Positions 7,815-18,201 of a stretch of 64,000 nucleotides of DNA are shown piece by piece. Under the pieces are notes generated by a model. It was given only the letters and a program-made list of their open reading frames with translations, was not told the origin of the DNA and did no database searches. The position numbers and the translations under genes were made by a program. Within the stretch, counting starts at the first letter, position 1, and each line of letters begins with the position of its first letter. Source of the DNA: CAMAVH01 sp046297835 (GTDB lineage Bacteria > Pseudomonadota > Alphaproteobacteria > SMXQ01); contig JBKBHI010000002.1 in the NCBI GenBank assembly GCA_046297835.1, positions 186,001-250,000 on the forward strand, written 5' to 3'.

Positions 7815-9224
7815 ATGGCGACTCCTGCCCAGCCCCCCCTCGCCGCCCCCGCCAAGAGCCACGGCGCGACGCCGCGGCCGCTGACCGCCCGCCCCTTGAA
7901 GGACAGCGGGGCCGGCCCGCTCGCCGGCGACGCCCGCGTGCCCGGCGACAAGTCGATCTCTCATCGCGCGCTGATGATCGGCGCGGTCGCGGTCGGCGAG
8001 ACGACGATCCACGGCCTTTTGGAAGGCGAGGACGTGCTCAACACCGCGAAGGCCATGGCGGCGCTCGGCGCGACGGTGCATCGCGACGCCAACGGCGTGT
8101 GGCATGTCCAGGGCGTCGGCCTTGGCGCGCTCAAGGAGCCCGACGACGTCATCGACATGGGAAATTCCGGCACCGGCGCGCGGCTGCTCGCCGGCCTCGT
8201 CGCCGGCCATCCCGTCACCGCGCAATTCACCGGCGACGCTTCGTTGCGCTCGCGCCCGATGGCGCGCGTGACCAAGCCGCTCGAAGGCTTCGGCGCGCGC
8301 TTTATCACGCGCGACGGCGGCAAGCTGCCGATGACCGTGATCGGCACGCGCGACCCGATGCCCGTCAGCTACAAGCTGCCGGTGCCCTCGGCCCAGGTGA
8401 AATCGGCGATCCTGTTCGCCGGCCTGTGCGCGCCGGGCACAACCGTCGTGATCGAGCCCGAACCGACGCGCGATCATTCCGAGCTGATGCTGCGGCACTT
8501 TGGCGCGGACATCTCCGTCGAAGATCAAGCCGATGGTTCGCGCCGCATCGCGCTGACCGGACAGCCCGAACTGATGGCGCGCGAAGTGCGCGTCGCCGGC
8601 GATCCCTCGTCGGCCGCCTTCCCCGCCGTCGCCGCGCTGATCGTGCCGGGTTCGCGCGTGACGCTGCGCCATGTCGGCCTCAATCCGCTGCGCGACGGGC
8701 TTTATCGCACGCTGAAAGAAATGGGCGCGGACATCGCCTACGAGAACGCGCGCGACGAGGCCGGCGAACCGGTCGCCGATCTCGTGGTCTCCTTCAGCAA
8801 GCTCAAGGGCGTCGAGGTGCCGGCCAATCGCGCGCCGTCGATGATCGACGAATATCCGATCCTCGCCGTCGCCGCGGCCTGCGCCGAAGGCGCGACGGTG
8901 ATGCGCGGCCTCGCCGAATTGCGCGTCAAGGAAAGCGACCGCCTCGCCGCCATCGCCGAGGGCCTCGCCGCCTGCGGCGTGAAGGCCGACGTCGCGGGTG
9001 ACACGCTGACCGTTCATGGCGTTGGTCAAAAAGACGGGGGCGGCAAGATCGCCGGCGGCGGCACGATTTCGACCAAGCTCGATCATCGCATCGCCATGAG
9101 CTTCCTGGTGCTCGGCCTCGCCGCCGAGAAGCCCGTCACGGTGGACGACGGCGGCCCGATCGCCACCAGCTTCCCCGATTTCGAGCCGCTGATGGCCGGC
9201 CTCGGCGCGAAAATCTCGGGCTGA
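7815..9224 (+). CDS. aroA: 3-phosphoshikimate 1-carboxyvinyltransferase (EPSP synthase)
   Basis: AroA transfers enolpyruvyl from PEP to shikimate-3-phosphate in chorismate synthesis. The 469-aa protein shows the substrate-binding GDKSISHRAL (Lys46, Ser47), GNSGTGARLLAG (116-127), VPSAQVKSAILFAGL, VKESDRLAAIAEGL and the C-terminal DHRIAMSFLVLGLA. Gly119 occupies the position where the glyphosate-insensitive CP4-type enzyme has Ala, so a sensitive enzyme is expected (inference). The start at 7815 follows AGAAGAGCG. A variable Pro/Ala-rich stretch of about 35 residues precedes the catalytic domain. It overlaps cmk by 1 nt. Confidence 0.95.
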   Translation: MATPAQPPLAAPAKSHGATPRPLTARPLKDSGAGPLAGDARVPGDKSISHRALMIGAVAVGETTIHGLLEGEDVLNTAKAMAALGATVHRDANGVWHVQGVGLGALKEPDDVIDMGNSGTGARLLAGLVAGHPVTAQFTGDASLRSRPMARVTKPLEGFGARFITRDGGKLPMTVIGTRDPMPVSYKLPVPSAQVKSAILFAGLCAPGTTVVIEPEPTRDHSELMLRHFGADISVEDQADGSRRIALTGQPELMAREVRVAGDPSSAAFPAVAALIVPGSRVTLRHVGLNPLRDGLYRTLKEMGADIAYENARDEAGEPVADLVVSFSKLKGVEVPANRAPSMIDEYPILAVAAACAEGATVMRGLAELRVKESDRLAAIAEGLAACGVKADVAGDTLTVHGVGQKDGGGKIAGGGTISTKLDHRIAMSFLVLGLAAEKPVTVDDGGPIATSFPDFEPLMAGLGAKISG

Positions 9225-9907
9225 TGACGCCGCCGTCTTCCGCAAGGCCGACCGCCCCCGTGATCATCGCCATCGACGGGCCGGCCGCGTCGGGCAAGGG
9301 CACCCTGGCGGGGCGTTTGGCGGCCCATTTCGACTATCCGCACCTCGAGACCGGCCGGCTCTATCGCGCCGTCGGGGTCAAGCTGCTCGAAGCGGGCATT
9401 CCCGAGCCCACGGAAGCCCAGGCCGCCGATGCGGCGCAGCATCTGGGGGATACGGACCTCGAAAACCCCAACCTCTATGCCGAGACCAGCGGCCTGATGG
9501 CCTCCAAGGTCTCCGCCATGGGCCCCGTGCGCGCCGCCCTGTTGCAGTTCCAGCGCGATTTCGCCGCCCGTCCGCCGGGGAACAAGGCCGGCGCGGTGAT
9601 CGACGGGCGCGACATCGGGACCGTCGTCTGCCCCGCCGCGCAACATAAGTTCTTCGTCACGGCGAGCCCGGAAATACGGGCCGAACGGCGATTCGCGCAG
9701 TTGCAGACGCGGGGCGCGGGAGCTATATATGCCGCCGTCCTCAGGGACATCCAAGAGCGCGATGCCATGGATACCCAGCGGACGAACGCCCCCTTGCGTC
9801 AGGCGCCCGATGCCCACTTGCTGGACACGAGCGACATGACCGCCGATCAGGCGTTCGCCGCAGCGTTGTCGATCATCAGTTCGTCGACCGCCAGTTCGTC
9901 GCGTTGA
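9224..9907 (+). CDS. cmk: Cytidylate kinase
   Basis: Cmk phosphorylates CMP and dCMP. The 227-aa protein has the P-loop GPAASGKGT at 19-27, the substrate segment HLETGRLYRAVG, VIDGRDIGTVVCP and the lid region ASPEIRAERRFAQLQ. The ATG overlaps the aroA stop (tgATGa), indicating coupled translation. The aroA-cmk-rpsA order is widely conserved in proteobacteria. Confidence 0.95.
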   Translation: MTPPSSARPTAPVIIAIDGPAASGKGTLAGRLAAHFDYPHLETGRLYRAVGVKLLEAGIPEPTEAQAADAAQHLGDTDLENPNLYAETSGLMASKVSAMGPVRAALLQFQRDFAARPPGNKAGAVIDGRDIGTVVCPAAQHKFFVTASPEIRAERRFAQLQTRGAGAIYAAVLRDIQERDAMDTQRTNAPLRQAPDAHLLDTSDMTADQAFAAALSIISSSTASSSR

Positions 9908-9942
9908 TTGGAAAACCCAAGCGCAAGTTTGGTCCTCGGTCC

Positions 9943-9972
9943 GGCCGTTCCGGTGAACGGCCCCGTTTCGCT
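9943..9972 (+). terminator. Hairpin between cmk and rpsA (weak terminator or attenuator)
   Basis: GGCCGTTC-CGGT-GAACGGCC (9943-9962) forms an 8-bp stem with a 4-nt loop and is followed by CCGTTTCG. The T-run is poor, so it could be a leaky terminator separating aroA-cmk from rpsA, which then needs its own promoter in 9963-10075. Confidence 0.45.
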
Positions 9973-10075
9973 CTAAGAGCATCGCTCCCCTGGAGCGGCG
10001 GGATGACAACGGAATGAGGGAGACCCCGCCGACGGCGCCCTTAAGGGAGCCCGGCCAGAAAGCGAACCCATCTAC

Positions 10076-11797
10076 ATGGCTGCCAAACAAACTGCCGAGA
10101 TCATCGAGAACTACTCGACCGGCGAGAATTTCGCCGACCTGCTGAACGAAGTCTTCCGCGCCAACGAGCCCGTCGAGGGCTCGGTGCTCCAGGGCACCAT
10201 CGTCGCCATCGAGAACGACACCGCCATCATCGATGTCGGCCTGAAGTCGGCCGGTCGCGTCGAGCTCAAGGAATTCGCCGCCCCCGGCATGAAGGCCGAC
10301 GTGAAGGTCGGCGACAAGGTTGACGTCTATCTCGAGCGCTATGAAGACCGCAACGGCGAGGCGATGCTCTCGCGCGAGAAGGCCAAGCGCGAAGAAGCCT
10401 GGACCCTGCTCGAGCGTTCTTTCAAGGACAACCAGCGCGTCAACGGCGTGATCTTCGGCCGCGTCAAGGGCGGCTTCACAGTCGACCTCTCCGGCGCCGT
10501 GGCCTTCCTGCCCGGCAGCCAGGTCGATATCCGCCCGGTGCGCGACGTCGGCCCGCTGATGGGCAGCCCGCAGCCGTTCCAGATCCTCAAGATGGACCGC
10601 GCGCGCGGCAACATCGTCGTCTCGCGCCGCGCCGTGCTCGAAGAGAGCCGCGCCGAGGCCCGCACCGAGCTGGTCGCCAACCTCAAGGAAGGCCAGATCC
10701 TCGAAGGCGTGGTCAAGAACATCACCGACTACGGCGCCTTCATCGATCTCGGCGGCGTGGACGGCCTGCTCCACATCACCGACATCTCGTGGAAGCGCAT
10801 CAACCACCCGACGGAAGCTCTGCACATCGGCCAGACCGTGAAGGTCCAGGTCATCCGCTTCAACCCGGAGACGCAGCGCATCAGCCTGGGCATGAAGCAG
10901 CTCGAAGCCGATCCGTGGGACGGCATCGCCGCGAAATACCCGACCGGCACGAAGTTCAAGGGCCGCGTCACCAACATCACCGACTACGGCGCCTTCGTGG
11001 AGCTGGAGCCGGGCGTCGAAGCGCTGGTGCACGTGTCCGAGATGAGCTGGACGAAGAAGAACGTCCATCCGGGCAAGATCGTCTCCACCAGCCAGGAAGT
11101 CGAGGTGCAGATCCTCGACGTCGATCCGGTGAAGCGCCGCATCTCGCTCGGCCTCAAGCAGTGCATGGATAACCCGTGGGCGACCTTCGCCGACAAGTAT
11201 CCGCCGGGCACCGAGATCGAGGGCGAAATCCGCAACATCACCGAGTTCGGCCTGTTCGTCGGCCTGCCCGGCGACATCGACGGCATGGTCCACCTGTCCG
11301 ACCTGGACTGGAAGCGCGCCGGCGACGAAGCCATCGCCGACTACAAGAAGGGCGACATGGTGAAGGTGAAGGTGCTCGACATCGACACCGACAAGGAGCG
11401 CATCTCGCTCGGCATCAAGCAGCTCGGCGCCGATCCGTTCGAAGGTCAGGTCGGCGAGCTGAAGCGCGGCGACATCGTCACCTGCATCGTTACGGGCGTC
11501 AGCGACAAGGGCCTCGACGTCGAAGTGGACGGCGCGCCCGGCTTCATCCGCAAGGCCGACCTCGCCAAAGAGCGCGACGGCCAGCGCCCCGAGCGTTTCG
11601 CCGTCGGCGAGAAGCTCGACGCGCAGGTGCTGTCGATGGACCGCGTCAGCCACAAGCTGACGCTGTCGGTCAAGGCGCAGGAAATCGCCGACGAGAAGCA
11701 GGCGATGGCCCAGTACGGCTCGTCCGACTCGGGCGCGAGCCTCGGCGACATCCTCGGCGCCGCGCTCAACCGCGCCAAGGACGGCGAGAAGAAGTAA
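10076..11797 (+). CDS. rpsA: 30S ribosomal protein S1
   Basis: S1 recruits and unwinds mRNA on the 30S subunit. The 573-aa protein has six OB-fold S1 repeats, beginning at GSVLQGTIVAIEND, NGVIFGRVKGGFTVDL, EGVVKNITDYGAFIDL, KGRVTNITDYGAFVEL, EGEIRNITEFGLFVGL and VTCIVTGVSDKGLDVEV. Repeats 3-5 are the best conserved, as usual. A strong terminator follows. No separate leader element could be identified with confidence in the 168 nt upstream. Confidence 0.97.
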   Translation: MAAKQTAEIIENYSTGENFADLLNEVFRANEPVEGSVLQGTIVAIENDTAIIDVGLKSAGRVELKEFAAPGMKADVKVGDKVDVYLERYEDRNGEAMLSREKAKREEAWTLLERSFKDNQRVNGVIFGRVKGGFTVDLSGAVAFLPGSQVDIRPVRDVGPLMGSPQPFQILKMDRARGNIVVSRRAVLEESRAEARTELVANLKEGQILEGVVKNITDYGAFIDLGGVDGLLHITDISWKRINHPTEALHIGQTVKVQVIRFNPETQRISLGMKQLEADPWDGIAAKYPTGTKFKGRVTNITDYGAFVELEPGVEALVHVSEMSWTKKNVHPGKIVSTSQEVEVQILDVDPVKRRISLGLKQCMDNPWATFADKYPPGTEIEGEIRNITEFGLFVGLPGDIDGMVHLSDLDWKRAGDEAIADYKKGDMVKVKVLDIDTDKERISLGIKQLGADPFEGQVGELKRGDIVTCIVTGVSDKGLDVEVDGAPGFIRKADLAKERDGQRPERFAVGEKLDAQVLSMDRVSHKLTLSVKAQEIADEKQAMAQYGSSDSGASLGDILGAALNRAKDGEKK

Positions 11798-11820
11798 GCC
11801 TTCGCCTGATCGCGAAGAAA

Positions 11821-11855
11821 AACGCCGCATCGGGAAACCGGTGCGGCGTTTCGCA
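11821..11855 (+). terminator. Intrinsic terminator after rpsA
   Basis: AACGCCGCA-TCGG paired with CCGG-TGCGGCGTT around a GAAA loop (11821-11850, one mismatch-like junction) is followed by TCGCATTTCG. It begins 23 nt after the rpsA stop. Confidence 0.75.
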
Positions 11856-11862
11856 TTTCGGC

Positions 11863-11913
11863 CTAACATCGAACCGTCCCTAACATCGCTTCGTCCCCAA
11901 CATCGATCGTCAA
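11863..11913. repeat. 17-nt imperfect direct repeat, three copies, upstream of sppA
   Basis: CTAACATCGAACCGTCC (11863-11879) and CTAACATCGCTTCGTCC (11880-11896) are followed by the more diverged CCAACATCGATCGTCAA (11897-11913). All three sit between the rpsA terminator and the sppA start, where they could be either protein-binding iterons or slippage products. Confidence 0.8.
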
Positions 11914-11932
11914 TGACCCTGAGGGTTCCGCC

Positions 11933-12847
11933 ATGTCGCTCGACACCGACGCGCTGATCGACCGCCGCCGCCTCAAGCGCCGCCTCACCCTATGGCGCGT
12001 CGTCGCCGTCCTCGCCCTGCTCGCGGTTGCGCTCGTCGCCTTCGGCCAGCGCGGCGAGACGCCGTGGGCCAAGAGCCATGTCGCGCGCTTGTCGGTCGAA
12101 GGCGTGATCACCGACGACCGCGCGCGCGACGAAGCGCTCAAAGCCATCGCCGAGGACGCCAACGTCAAGGCGCTGATCGTCTATATCGACAGCCCGGGCG
12201 GCACCGTGGTCGGCGGCGAGAACCTTTACGCCCGGCTGCGCCAGATCGCCGCCAAGAAGCCCGTCGTCGCCACGCTCGGCACCGTCGCCGCCTCGGGCGG
12301 CTACATGGCCGCGATCGGCGCGGACTACATCCTGGCGCGCAACGGCACCGTCACCGGCTCGATCGGCGTGCTGATGCAGACCACGGAATTCACCGGCCTG
12401 ATGGACAAGCTCGGCATCGAGGCCGAAGCGATCAAGAGCGCGCCGCTGAAAGCCGTGCCCTCGCCCTTCGAGAAGCTGACGCCGGACGGCCGCGAGGCCA
12501 CCCTGCAGGTCGTCATGGATATGTACGACATGTTCGTCGGCATGGTCGCCGAACGCCGCCAGCTCGCCCCCGAAGCGGCCCGCAAGCTCGGCGACGGGCG
12601 GGTCTATACCGGCCGCCAGGCGGTCGAAAACCGGCTGGTGGACGCCATCGGCGGCGAAGCCGAGGCGCGCGATTGGCTGGCCGAGACCCGGGGCGTCGGC
12701 CGCGCCACCCCGGTCCGCGAGCTGAGAATCAAGCGGCCGGACGACAGCCTGCCCGGCATTTTGGGCAAGGTAGCCGGAAAAGCGCTGTTTTCTGAACGAC
12801 TTACCCTTGACGGACTGGTTTCCCTTTGGCACCCTGACCTCCGCTAA
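11933..12847 (+). CDS. sppA: Signal peptide peptidase SppA, short S49 type
   Basis: A 304-aa membrane-anchored serine protease that degrades cleaved signal peptides. One transmembrane helix covers residues 21-38 (WRVVAVLALLAVALVAFG). The S49 domain contains IVYIDSPGGTVVGGENLY, the nucleophile Ser121 in TVAASGGYMAA, and probable general base Lys173 in APLKAVPSPF, spaced as in the Bacillus enzyme. GDGRVYTGRQAVENRLVDAIGG marks the C-terminal region. It lies between rpsA and ihfB, a common alphaproteobacterial arrangement. Confidence 0.93.
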   Translation: MSLDTDALIDRRRLKRRLTLWRVVAVLALLAVALVAFGQRGETPWAKSHVARLSVEGVITDDRARDEALKAIAEDANVKALIVYIDSPGGTVVGGENLYARLRQIAAKKPVVATLGTVAASGGYMAAIGADYILARNGTVTGSIGVLMQTTEFTGLMDKLGIEAEAIKSAPLKAVPSPFEKLTPDGREATLQVVMDMYDMFVGMVAERRQLAPEAARKLGDGRVYTGRQAVENRLVDAIGGEAEARDWLAETRGVGRATPVRELRIKRPDDSLPGILGKVAGKALFSERLTLDGLVSLWHPDLR

Positions 12848-12903
12848 GGCCCGGCACCGCCTAGGAAAGGCGGCGAAAAGTCCGGTAAGGAACGAGGGGA
12901 CCG

Positions 12904-13212
12904 ATGACCAAGTCCGAATTGATCTTGCGTCTCGCCGAGCTTAATCCGCACCTGTACCACCGCGACGTCGAGCGCATCGTGACGGCCATTTTCGACGAGA
13001 TCACCACCGCCCTTGGGCGCGGCGATCGCGTCGAACTGCGCGGTTTCGGCGCGTTTTCGGTTAAACGGCGCGATTCGCGGGTGGGGCGCAACCCGCGCAC
13101 CGGCAGCGCCGTCCAGGTCGCCGAAAAGGCCGTGCCCTTCTTCAAGACCGGCAAGCAGCTGCGCGAGCGCCTGAACGGCGAAAAACCGACCGGCGGCGAC
13201 GACAACGACTAA
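12904..13212 (+). CDS. ihfB: Integration host factor subunit beta
   Basis: IhfB pairs with IhfA to bend DNA sharply at specific sites and affects sigma-54 promoters, replication and recombination. The 102-aa protein begins MTKSELILRLAE and carries RVELRGFGAFSVKRRDSRVGRNPRTG, the DNA-wrapping arm with its minor-groove Pro in GRNPRTG, then VPFFKTGKQLRERLN. It follows GAACGAGGGGACCG as ribosome-binding region. Confidence 0.95.
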   Translation: MTKSELILRLAELNPHLYHRDVERIVTAIFDEITTALGRGDRVELRGFGAFSVKRRDSRVGRNPRTGSAVQVAEKAVPFFKTGKQLRERLNGEKPTGGDDND

Positions 13213-13294
13213 GCCCTTTCCGCGCCCGTGAGATCGCGGGCCGGCCGCCGCCTCGCCTTTCGCCTTTGCCGGCGATTCGCGCTATAAGCAGCCC

Positions 13295-13654
13295 ATGAAA
13301 ATCCTGTTCTGGATCGTCGCGGTTCCCGCCCTGGCCGTCGCCATGTCGTTCGGCGTGTCCAACCCGCAGACCGTCAGCTTGCGCCTGTGGCCGCTGGTCA
13401 ACAGCGTCGAGATGCCGCTCTATGCCGCCGTCGCCATCGCGCTGTTCTTCGGCTTGATCTTCGGCGGCTTGGTCGCCTCGTTCGAGGGATTGCGCCACCG
13501 CGCCGAGGCGCGCCGCCTCGCCCGCCGGCTGCGCGATGCCGAGACCGAGGAGGCCCGCCTGCGCGGCGAACTGGCGCAAATGGCGCATGGGGCGGCGCAG
13601 CCGCAGCCGGACGCCCAGGACCCGCGCCGCCTGACCGTCGCGACCTACGACTAG
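13295..13654 (+). CDS. lapA: LapA/DUF1049 family inner-membrane protein
   Basis: A 119-aa protein with two transmembrane helices (about residues 3-22 and 42-65) joined by a short loop with the family pattern NPQTVSLRLWPL. A cytoplasmic helical tail rich in Arg/Glu/Ala follows. In enterobacteria LapA works with LapB in regulating LPS synthesis; no lapB is visible here. It sits between ihfB and pyrF, the same place as in many alphaproteobacteria. Confidence 0.8.
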   Translation: MKILFWIVAVPALAVAMSFGVSNPQTVSLRLWPLVNSVEMPLYAAVAIALFFGLIFGGLVASFEGLRHRAEARRLARRLRDAETEEARLRGELAQMAHGAAQPQPDAQDPRRLTVATYD

Positions 13655-13673
13655 CCATCACGGATTCCCGTTC

Positions 13674-14426
13674 ATGACCGATGCCTCCCCCGATGCCGCC
13701 CCCGACGTCCTTGGGGCGGCGCGCCTTTACGTCGCCCTCGACACGCAAGACCTCGCCCGCGCCGAAGCGCTCGCCGCCGCCATCGCGCCGTCGGGCGCGA
13801 GCCTCAAGCTCGGCCTCGAATTCTTCTCGGCGCACGGGCCGGCCGGCGTCCTCAAGGTGAAAGCGCAAGCGCCGGCCTCCCGGCTGTTTCTCGATCTCAA
13901 GTTCCACGACATTCCCAATACGGTGGCCTCCGCCGTGCGCGCCGCCATGGCGACCGAGCCCTTCATGCTCAACGTCCATGCCGCCGGCGGCCCGGCCATG
14001 CTGCGCGCCGCGAAGGACGCCGCCGATGAGGAAGCCGCCAAGCGCGGCCTCAAGCGGCCCCTGGTGATCGCCGTCACGGTGCTGACCAGCCTCGACGATA
14101 GCGATCTTGCCGCCGTCGGCCAGACGCCGCCCGCCGCCGATCTGGTCAAGCGCCTGGCCGCGCTGACGCAAAGCTGCGGCCTCGACGGCGTGGTCTGTTC
14201 CGCCCATGAGGCGGCCGCCTTACGCGCCCTGTGCGGCGCGGATTTCCGTCTCGTCGTGCCCGGCATACGCCCGCAAGGCGCGGAGGTCGGCGACCAGAAG
14301 CGCGTGATGGGGCCGCGCGAAGCGATCCTCGCCGGCGCCAGCGACCTCGTCGTCGGCCGGCCGATCACCGGCGCGGACAATCCCGCCGACGCCGCGCGCG
14401 CCATCGCCGCAGACATGGCCGGCTGA
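13674..14426 (+). CDS. pyrF: Orotidine 5'-phosphate decarboxylase
   Basis: PyrF makes UMP from OMP in the last step of pyrimidine synthesis. The 250-aa TIM barrel has the signature LFLDLKFHDIPNTVASAV with the catalytic Lys/Asp tetrad, YVALDTQD at the first strand, LKLGLEFF, and the phosphate-binding VPGIRPQG and VVGRPITGADNPADAARA. Its stop overlaps trpF by 1 nt (tgATG), so the two are probably coupled. Confidence 0.95.
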   Translation: MTDASPDAAPDVLGAARLYVALDTQDLARAEALAAAIAPSGASLKLGLEFFSAHGPAGVLKVKAQAPASRLFLDLKFHDIPNTVASAVRAAMATEPFMLNVHAAGGPAMLRAAKDAADEEAAKRGLKRPLVIAVTVLTSLDDSDLAAVGQTPPAADLVKRLAALTQSCGLDGVVCSAHEAAALRALCGADFRLVVPGIRPQGAEVGDQKRVMGPREAILAGASDLVVGRPITGADNPADAARAIAADMAG

Positions 14427-15073
14427 TGCCCGTTTCGGCGAAGATCTGCGGCATCAATTCGCGCTATGCGCTGGAAGCGGCGATCGCCGGCGGCGCGGAT
14501 TTCATCGGTTTCATCTTCTATCCGCCGAGCCCGCGCTACATCCCACCCGAAGACGCCGGCCAGCTCGCGCGCCTGATCCCGCCGCACATCAAGAAAGTCG
14601 GCGTGTTTGTCGACGCCGACATCGACGAGATCGACGCCGTGATGCTGGAAACGCCGCTCGACGCGCTGCAATTTCACGGCACCGAGAGCCCGCGCAACAT
14701 CTATGAGCTGAAAATCACCTTCCGCCTGCCGGTCATCAAGGCGATCAAGGTCGGCGCGCCGGACGACATCGTCCGCGCCCGCGCCTTCGACGGCGAAGCC
14801 GACTGGCTGATGTTCGACGCCAAGCCGCCGGCCGATCTGGCGAACGCCCTGCCCGGCGGCAACGCCGTGCGCTTCGACTGGACCCTGCTCGCCGGCACCG
14901 AATGGAAAAGCCCGTGGTTCCTGTCGGGCGGCCTGACGCCGGAGAATCTGGCCGAAGCGGTGCGCGCCACCGGGGCCCGGCTGGTCGATGTTTCCTCCGG
15001 TGTGGAGGTCCGCCCGGGCGTCAAGGACGTAGACAAGATCGCCGCCTTCCTGGCCGCCGCCAAGGCGCTTTAA
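14426..15073 (+). CDS. trpF: Phosphoribosylanthranilate isomerase
   Basis: TrpF catalyses the Amadori rearrangement of PRA to CdRP in tryptophan synthesis. The 215-aa protein starts at 14426, overlapping the pyrF stop. It shows KICGIN (catalytic Cys8), GADFIGFIFYPPSPRYI, VGVFVDAD, LDALQFHGTE, the catalytic Asp in WLMFDAKP, and FLSGGLTPENL with DVSSGVE phosphate loops. A longer upstream reading overlaps pyrF extensively and is not credible. trpB follows after 66 nt. Confidence 0.95.
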   Translation: MPVSAKICGINSRYALEAAIAGGADFIGFIFYPPSPRYIPPEDAGQLARLIPPHIKKVGVFVDADIDEIDAVMLETPLDALQFHGTESPRNIYELKITFRLPVIKAIKVGAPDDIVRARAFDGEADWLMFDAKPPADLANALPGGNAVRFDWTLLAGTEWKSPWFLSGGLTPENLAEAVRATGARLVDVSSGVEVRPGVKDVDKIAAFLAAAKAL

Positions 15074-15139
15074 CCCCTTGGCCGGCCAAGGGAAACCCCC
15101 TCTTGCCAAGGCCACGGGCCCGGGCTACCACCTGAAGCC

Positions 15140-16395
<1,256 letters not shown>

Positions 16396-16396
<1 letters not shown>

Positions 16397-17241
16397 TGGC
16401 TGACCGCATGAAGGCCCGATTCGACGAGCTGAAAGCAGCGAACCGCGCCGGCCTCGTCACCTTCACCACGGCCGGCGATCCCGACTACGACACCTCGCTG
16501 GCGATCCTCAAAGGCCTGCCCGCCGCTGGCGCCGATGTCATCGAGCTCGGCATGCCCTTCACCGATCCGATGGCCGACGGCCCGGCGATCCAGGCCGCCG
16601 GCCTGCGCGCCCTCAAAGCCGGCGCGCGCATGACCCGCACGCTCGAGATGGTGCGCGAGTTCCGCAAGGCCGACACCGCCACGCCGATCGTGCTGATGGG
16701 CTACTACAACCCGATCTATGTTTACGGCGTCGACAAGTTCATCGCCGACGCGCTCGCCGCCGGCGTCGACGGCATGATCGTCGTCGATCTGCCGCCCGAG
16801 GAGGACGACGAGTTCTGCATCCCGGCGCTCAAGGCCGGGCTGCATTTCATCCGCCTGGCCACGCCGACGACCGACGAAAAGCGCTTGCCCGCCGTGCTCG
16901 AAAACACCTCGGGCTTCATCTATTACGTCTCGATCGCCGGCATCACCGGCGCGGCTTCCGCCGACAACAGCGCCGTCGCCGCCGCCGTCGCGCGGCTGCG
17001 CGCCAAGACGACGCTGCCGGTCGCCGTCGGCTTCGGCATCAAGACCCCGGCCATGGCCGCCGAGATCGCCCGCGTCGCCGACGCCGCCGTGGTCGGCTCG
17101 GCCCTGGTGCAGGTGATCGCCGACAGTCTCGATAGCGACGGCCGCCCGGCCAAGGACACATCAGCGAAGGCGCTCGCCTTCGTCGGCCAACTCGCCGAGG
17201 GTGTGCGCAGCGCCCGGGCCGCTGAAGGACGCGTGGCATGA
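16396..17241 (+). CDS. trpA: Tryptophan synthase alpha chain
   Basis: TrpA releases indole from indole-3-glycerol phosphate and channels it to TrpB. The 281-aa barrel shows VTFTTAGDPDYDTSL, the catalytic Glu in VIELGMPFTDPMADGPAIQ (with the Asp of the same motif), GYYNPIYVYG, DLPPEE and FGIKTP. The ATG overlaps the trpB stop. Its own stop overlaps accD by 4 nt (ATGA), so trpFBA-accD-folC is probably one transcription unit. Confidence 0.96.
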
Positions 17242-18191
17242 GCACCGGAGAATCCGCGATGAACTGGCTGACCAATTTCGTCCGCCCGAAAATCCGCGCG
17301 CTGGTCAAGAAAGAGGACGTGCCGGACAACCTGTGGCAGAAGTGCCCGGCCTGCGAGCAGATGGTGTTCCATCGCGATCTCGCGGCGAACCTCTACGTCT
17401 GCACCCATTGCGGCCATCATTTGCGCATCGGCGGCGACCAGCGCCTCGCCATGCTGTTCGACGACGGCAAATACACCAAGATCGAGCTGCCCGACATCGT
17501 CGTCGATCCGCTGAAATTCCGCGACCAGAAGAAATATTCCGACCGCCTAAAGGAATCGCAGCACAAGACCGGCCTGAAAGACGCCATCGTCGTCGCGCAC
17601 GGCAAGGTCGGCGGCATCAACGCCGTGATGGCCGCCTTCGACTTCCGTTTCATGGGCGGCTCGATGGGCTCGGGCGTCGGCGAGGGGTTGATCGCCGCCG
17701 CCAAGCTCGCCGTGCTACAGGAAGCGCCGCTGATCGTCTTCCCGTCGTCGGGGGGCGCGCGCATGCAGGAAGGCGCGCTGTCGCTGATGCAGATGCCGCG
17801 CACCACCGTCGCCGTCGAGATGGTGCGCGACGCCGGCCTGCCCTACATCGTCGTGCTGACCGACCCGACCACCGGCGGCGTGACCGCGAGCTTCGCCATG
17901 CTCGGCGACATCGCGCTCGCCGAGCCGGGCGCGATCATCGGCTTCGCCGGGGCGCGCGTGATCGAGGAGACGATCCGCGAAAAACTGCCGCCGGGCTTCC
18001 AGCGCGCCGAATATCTCTTGGAGCACGGCATGGTCGACATGGTCGTGTCGCGCCACGATCTGCGCGAGACGCTGTCGCGCATCCTGACGCTGCTGCTCAA
18101 CCGCACGCCGGCCGCCGACGTCGTCTCGCTGCCGAGCGATCTCGCCATTCCCGCCGCCGGCAAGGCCCGTCCTCGCCCGCCGGCGCGCTAA
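17238..18191 (+). CDS. accD: Acetyl-CoA carboxylase carboxyltransferase beta subunit
   Basis: AccD with AccA transfers the carboxyl group from biotin to acetyl-CoA for malonyl-CoA synthesis. The 317-aa protein has the N-terminal four-Cys zinc ribbon (CPACEQMVFHRDL, then CTHCGHH) and the crotonase fold with FMGGSMGSGVGEGL, SSGGARMQEGALSLMQM and the oxyanion segment TTGGVTASFAMLGD. An alternative ATG lies seven codons downstream. trpA-accD-folC linkage is common in proteobacteria. Confidence 0.96.
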   Translation: MSTGESAMNWLTNFVRPKIRALVKKEDVPDNLWQKCPACEQMVFHRDLAANLYVCTHCGHHLRIGGDQRLAMLFDDGKYTKIELPDIVVDPLKFRDQKKYSDRLKESQHKTGLKDAIVVAHGKVGGINAVMAAFDFRFMGGSMGSGVGEGLIAAAKLAVLQEAPLIVFPSSGGARMQEGALSLMQMPRTTVAVEMVRDAGLPYIVVLTDPTTGGVTASFAMLGDIALAEPGAIIGFAGARVIEETIREKLPPGFQRAEYLLEHGMVDMVVSRHDLRETLSRILTLLLNRTPAADVVSLPSDLAIPAAGKARPRPPAR

Positions 18192-18201
18192 CGCGCGGAT
18201 C

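Noticed and set aside
7815..9224. Glyphosate-tolerant class II AroA
   Set aside because: The key position is Gly119 in GNSGTGAR, not the Ala of CP4-type enzymes; sequence alone gives no support for tolerance.
9083..11869. 928-codon open frame on the minus strand opposite cmk and rpsA
   Set aside because: Shadow of rpsA codon bias; no motif, no start signal, and it spans a terminator.
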